Position numbers and translations under genes: made by a program
Shown here: one piece after another, positions 12,069-12,669 of the stretch
Layout of the letters: every line of letters starts with the position of its first letter
Numbering within the stretch: the first letter of the stretch is position 1
The notes under the pieces: model-generated
Seen by the model: only the letters and a program-made list of their open reading frames with translations
Databases searched by the model: none
Told to the model about the DNA's origin: nothing
NCBI GenBank assembly: GCA_900752845.1
Contig: CAADWU010000060.1
Coordinates: forward strand, 1 to 12,669
Source of the DNA: Candidatus Gastranaerophilales bacterium
Lineage (GTDB): Bacteria > Cyanobacteriota > Vampirovibrionia > Gastranaerophilales > Gastranaerophilaceae
Direction of reading: 5' to 3'
Length of the DNA: 12,669 nt

Positions 12069-12512
12069 TATTTTAATTTTTACAACTGCCTTTTTTACAC
12101 TATGAGCTTTATTGGCGTAGTTTATTTGCGGCATGTGTGCCTCGTGCGGATAGATTAATGCAAAATTATACGGGGTTAATTGAACACTGTTTAAAGGAAT
12201 ATCAGGAGTTTCAAAAAACATAATGTCACGATTTTCGTCATATTCCTGTGAAACTTTTAATCCCTCTGCTGCAATATAATCAAGTCTTTCATTTCCTTCA
12301 AGAAGCATTTGTATGTCTATATAATTTCTGTGTGCCTCTAATTTGCAGTTATCAAAATCTCTTGTTGTATAAACGTCAATGTTAACGTATGTATTTTCGT
12401 CAATTTCATAACGTCCTGCTGCAATTTCAGGTGTCAGACCATGTAAAAAGTCTGACACTTTTTTTGAAATTACATTATATTTATTTATGTTTTTTAAGTT
12501 ATCGTATATCAT
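12066..12512 (-). CDS. YhcH/YjgK/YiaL (EbgC-like) family protein
   Basis: The 148-residue product is a single-domain cupin-like protein of the YhcH/YjgK/YiaL family, which includes E. coli NanQ (YhcH), linked to sialic-acid anomer handling, and EbgC, the small subunit of evolved beta-galactosidase. Seen signatures are EAHRNYIDIQMLLEGNERLDY (start at residue 59; His61 and Asp66/Gln68 are likely metal-site residues), FALIYPHEAHMPQI (117-130; His123 and His126), and the final KKAVVKIKI strand. Length is typical. The ATG lies 2 nt after the stop of the upstream Cys-rich gene and lacks a clear Shine-Dalgarno sequence, so translation is probably coupled. No sugar-pathway gene is in the window, so the substrate is unknown. 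Confidence 0.92.
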   Translation of the reverse strand: MIYDNLKNINKYNVISKKVSDFLHGLTPEIAAGRYEIDENTYVNIDVYTTRDFDNCKLEAHRNYIDIQMLLEGNERLDYIAAEGLKVSQEYDENRDIMFFETPDIPLNSVQLTPYNFALIYPHEAHMPQINYANKAHSVKKAVVKIKI

Positions 12513-12514
12513 AA

Positions 12515-12669
12515 TTAGAAAAATTTCACGGGTTTAATAGGTTTCACCTGGCAGTTAGAATTTGAGCCCGAGCAGGAATTATCATAGTCCATTCCCTGAC
12601 AATAAGGCGTATTAGAGCTGACATAACCTGCAAGGCAAGCTCCTTCTCTAAAGCTTACACTTTTCGCAA
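12515..12669 (-). CDS. 3' end of a Cys-rich protein (partial)
   Basis: An open frame enters from the right edge and runs 50 codons to TAA at 12517-12515. The visible C terminus contains FREGACLAGYVSSNTPYCQG, then MDYDNSCSGSNSNCQ, and ends PIKPVKFF. Four Cys in 30 residues suggest two disulphides or a metal site, and the Ser/Asn/Gly-rich composition suggests an exported protein such as a pilin-like or surface protein, but the N terminus is outside the window. It lies 2 nt upstream of the YhcH-like gene in the same direction, so they are probably co-transcribed. Confidence 0.65.
   Translation of the reverse strand, partial: AKSVSFREGACLAGYVSSNTPYCQGMDYDNSCSGSNSNCQVKPIKPVKFF

Overview
The window is an AT-rich, densely packed bacterial chromosome segment. 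I infer a gut-type Melainabacteria/Vampirovibrionia relative (Gastranaerophilales-like). The basis is base composition, a Kdo transferase indicating an LPS-bearing diderm envelope, several lineage-restricted-looking proteins with a short Ser-Phe motif near the N terminus (ISFTN, PSFTGG, IAFGS, PSFAQ), and a protein beginning MGMAASQARFLGLTARK. This placement comes from remembered protein style, not from a search.

Layout. Positions 1-393 hold a strong promoter, a 22-codon ORF starting where transcription should start, a terminator with a competing upstream arm, and a second 27-codon ORF with its own ribosome-binding site. All of these precede a 448-residue membrane protein of unknown function (394-1740). 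On the minus strand, folK (HPPK) and an HI0933-type flavoprotein overlap as an operon (3319 down to 1717), and the flavoprotein gene runs 24 bp into the convergent membrane-protein gene. waaA (Kdo transferase) diverges from folK at 3407. An apparently well-expressed coiled-coil protein with conserved-looking ends follows (4795-5826); a 59-bp-period direct repeat starts at its stop codon. Next come a secreted carboxypeptidase-regulatory-like protein (minus), tRNA-Leu(CAA), a divergent CheR-like methyltransferase, a small ferritin-like protein of the encapsulated-ferritin type (minus), and a uridine-kinase-like P-loop enzyme (8585-9460). The stop codon of that enzyme shares TTAA with the stop of a second membrane protein (10656 down to 9457). 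A third membrane protein (11011-12033), a YhcH/EbgC-type sugar protein (minus) and the 3' end of a Cys-rich protein (minus) complete the window.

The most interesting region is 10690-10815 on the minus strand. A 24-residue ORF with tandem Trp codons overlaps the first of four RNA segments that can pair 1:2, 2:3 or 3:4. The 3:4 pairing is a terminator about 30 nt before the membrane-protein gene. This is the geometry of a ribosome-mediated, trp-type attenuator, but in front of a gene that is not an obvious tryptophan gene. The leader of the other large membrane protein (24-187) also has a short ORF, an antiterminator-like 12-bp pairing and a terminator. The two large membrane proteins look related, each with an internal duplication, so a family controlled by short leader ORFs is a testable idea.

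Other genes are housekeeping: folate synthesis (folK), outer-membrane LPS core (waaA) and a tRNA. Several starts (folK, waaA, the first short ORF, perhaps the CheR-like gene) lie 7-10 nt after a -10 box with no Shine-Dalgarno sequence, suggesting leaderless mRNAs. Other genes have strong Shine-Dalgarno sequences.
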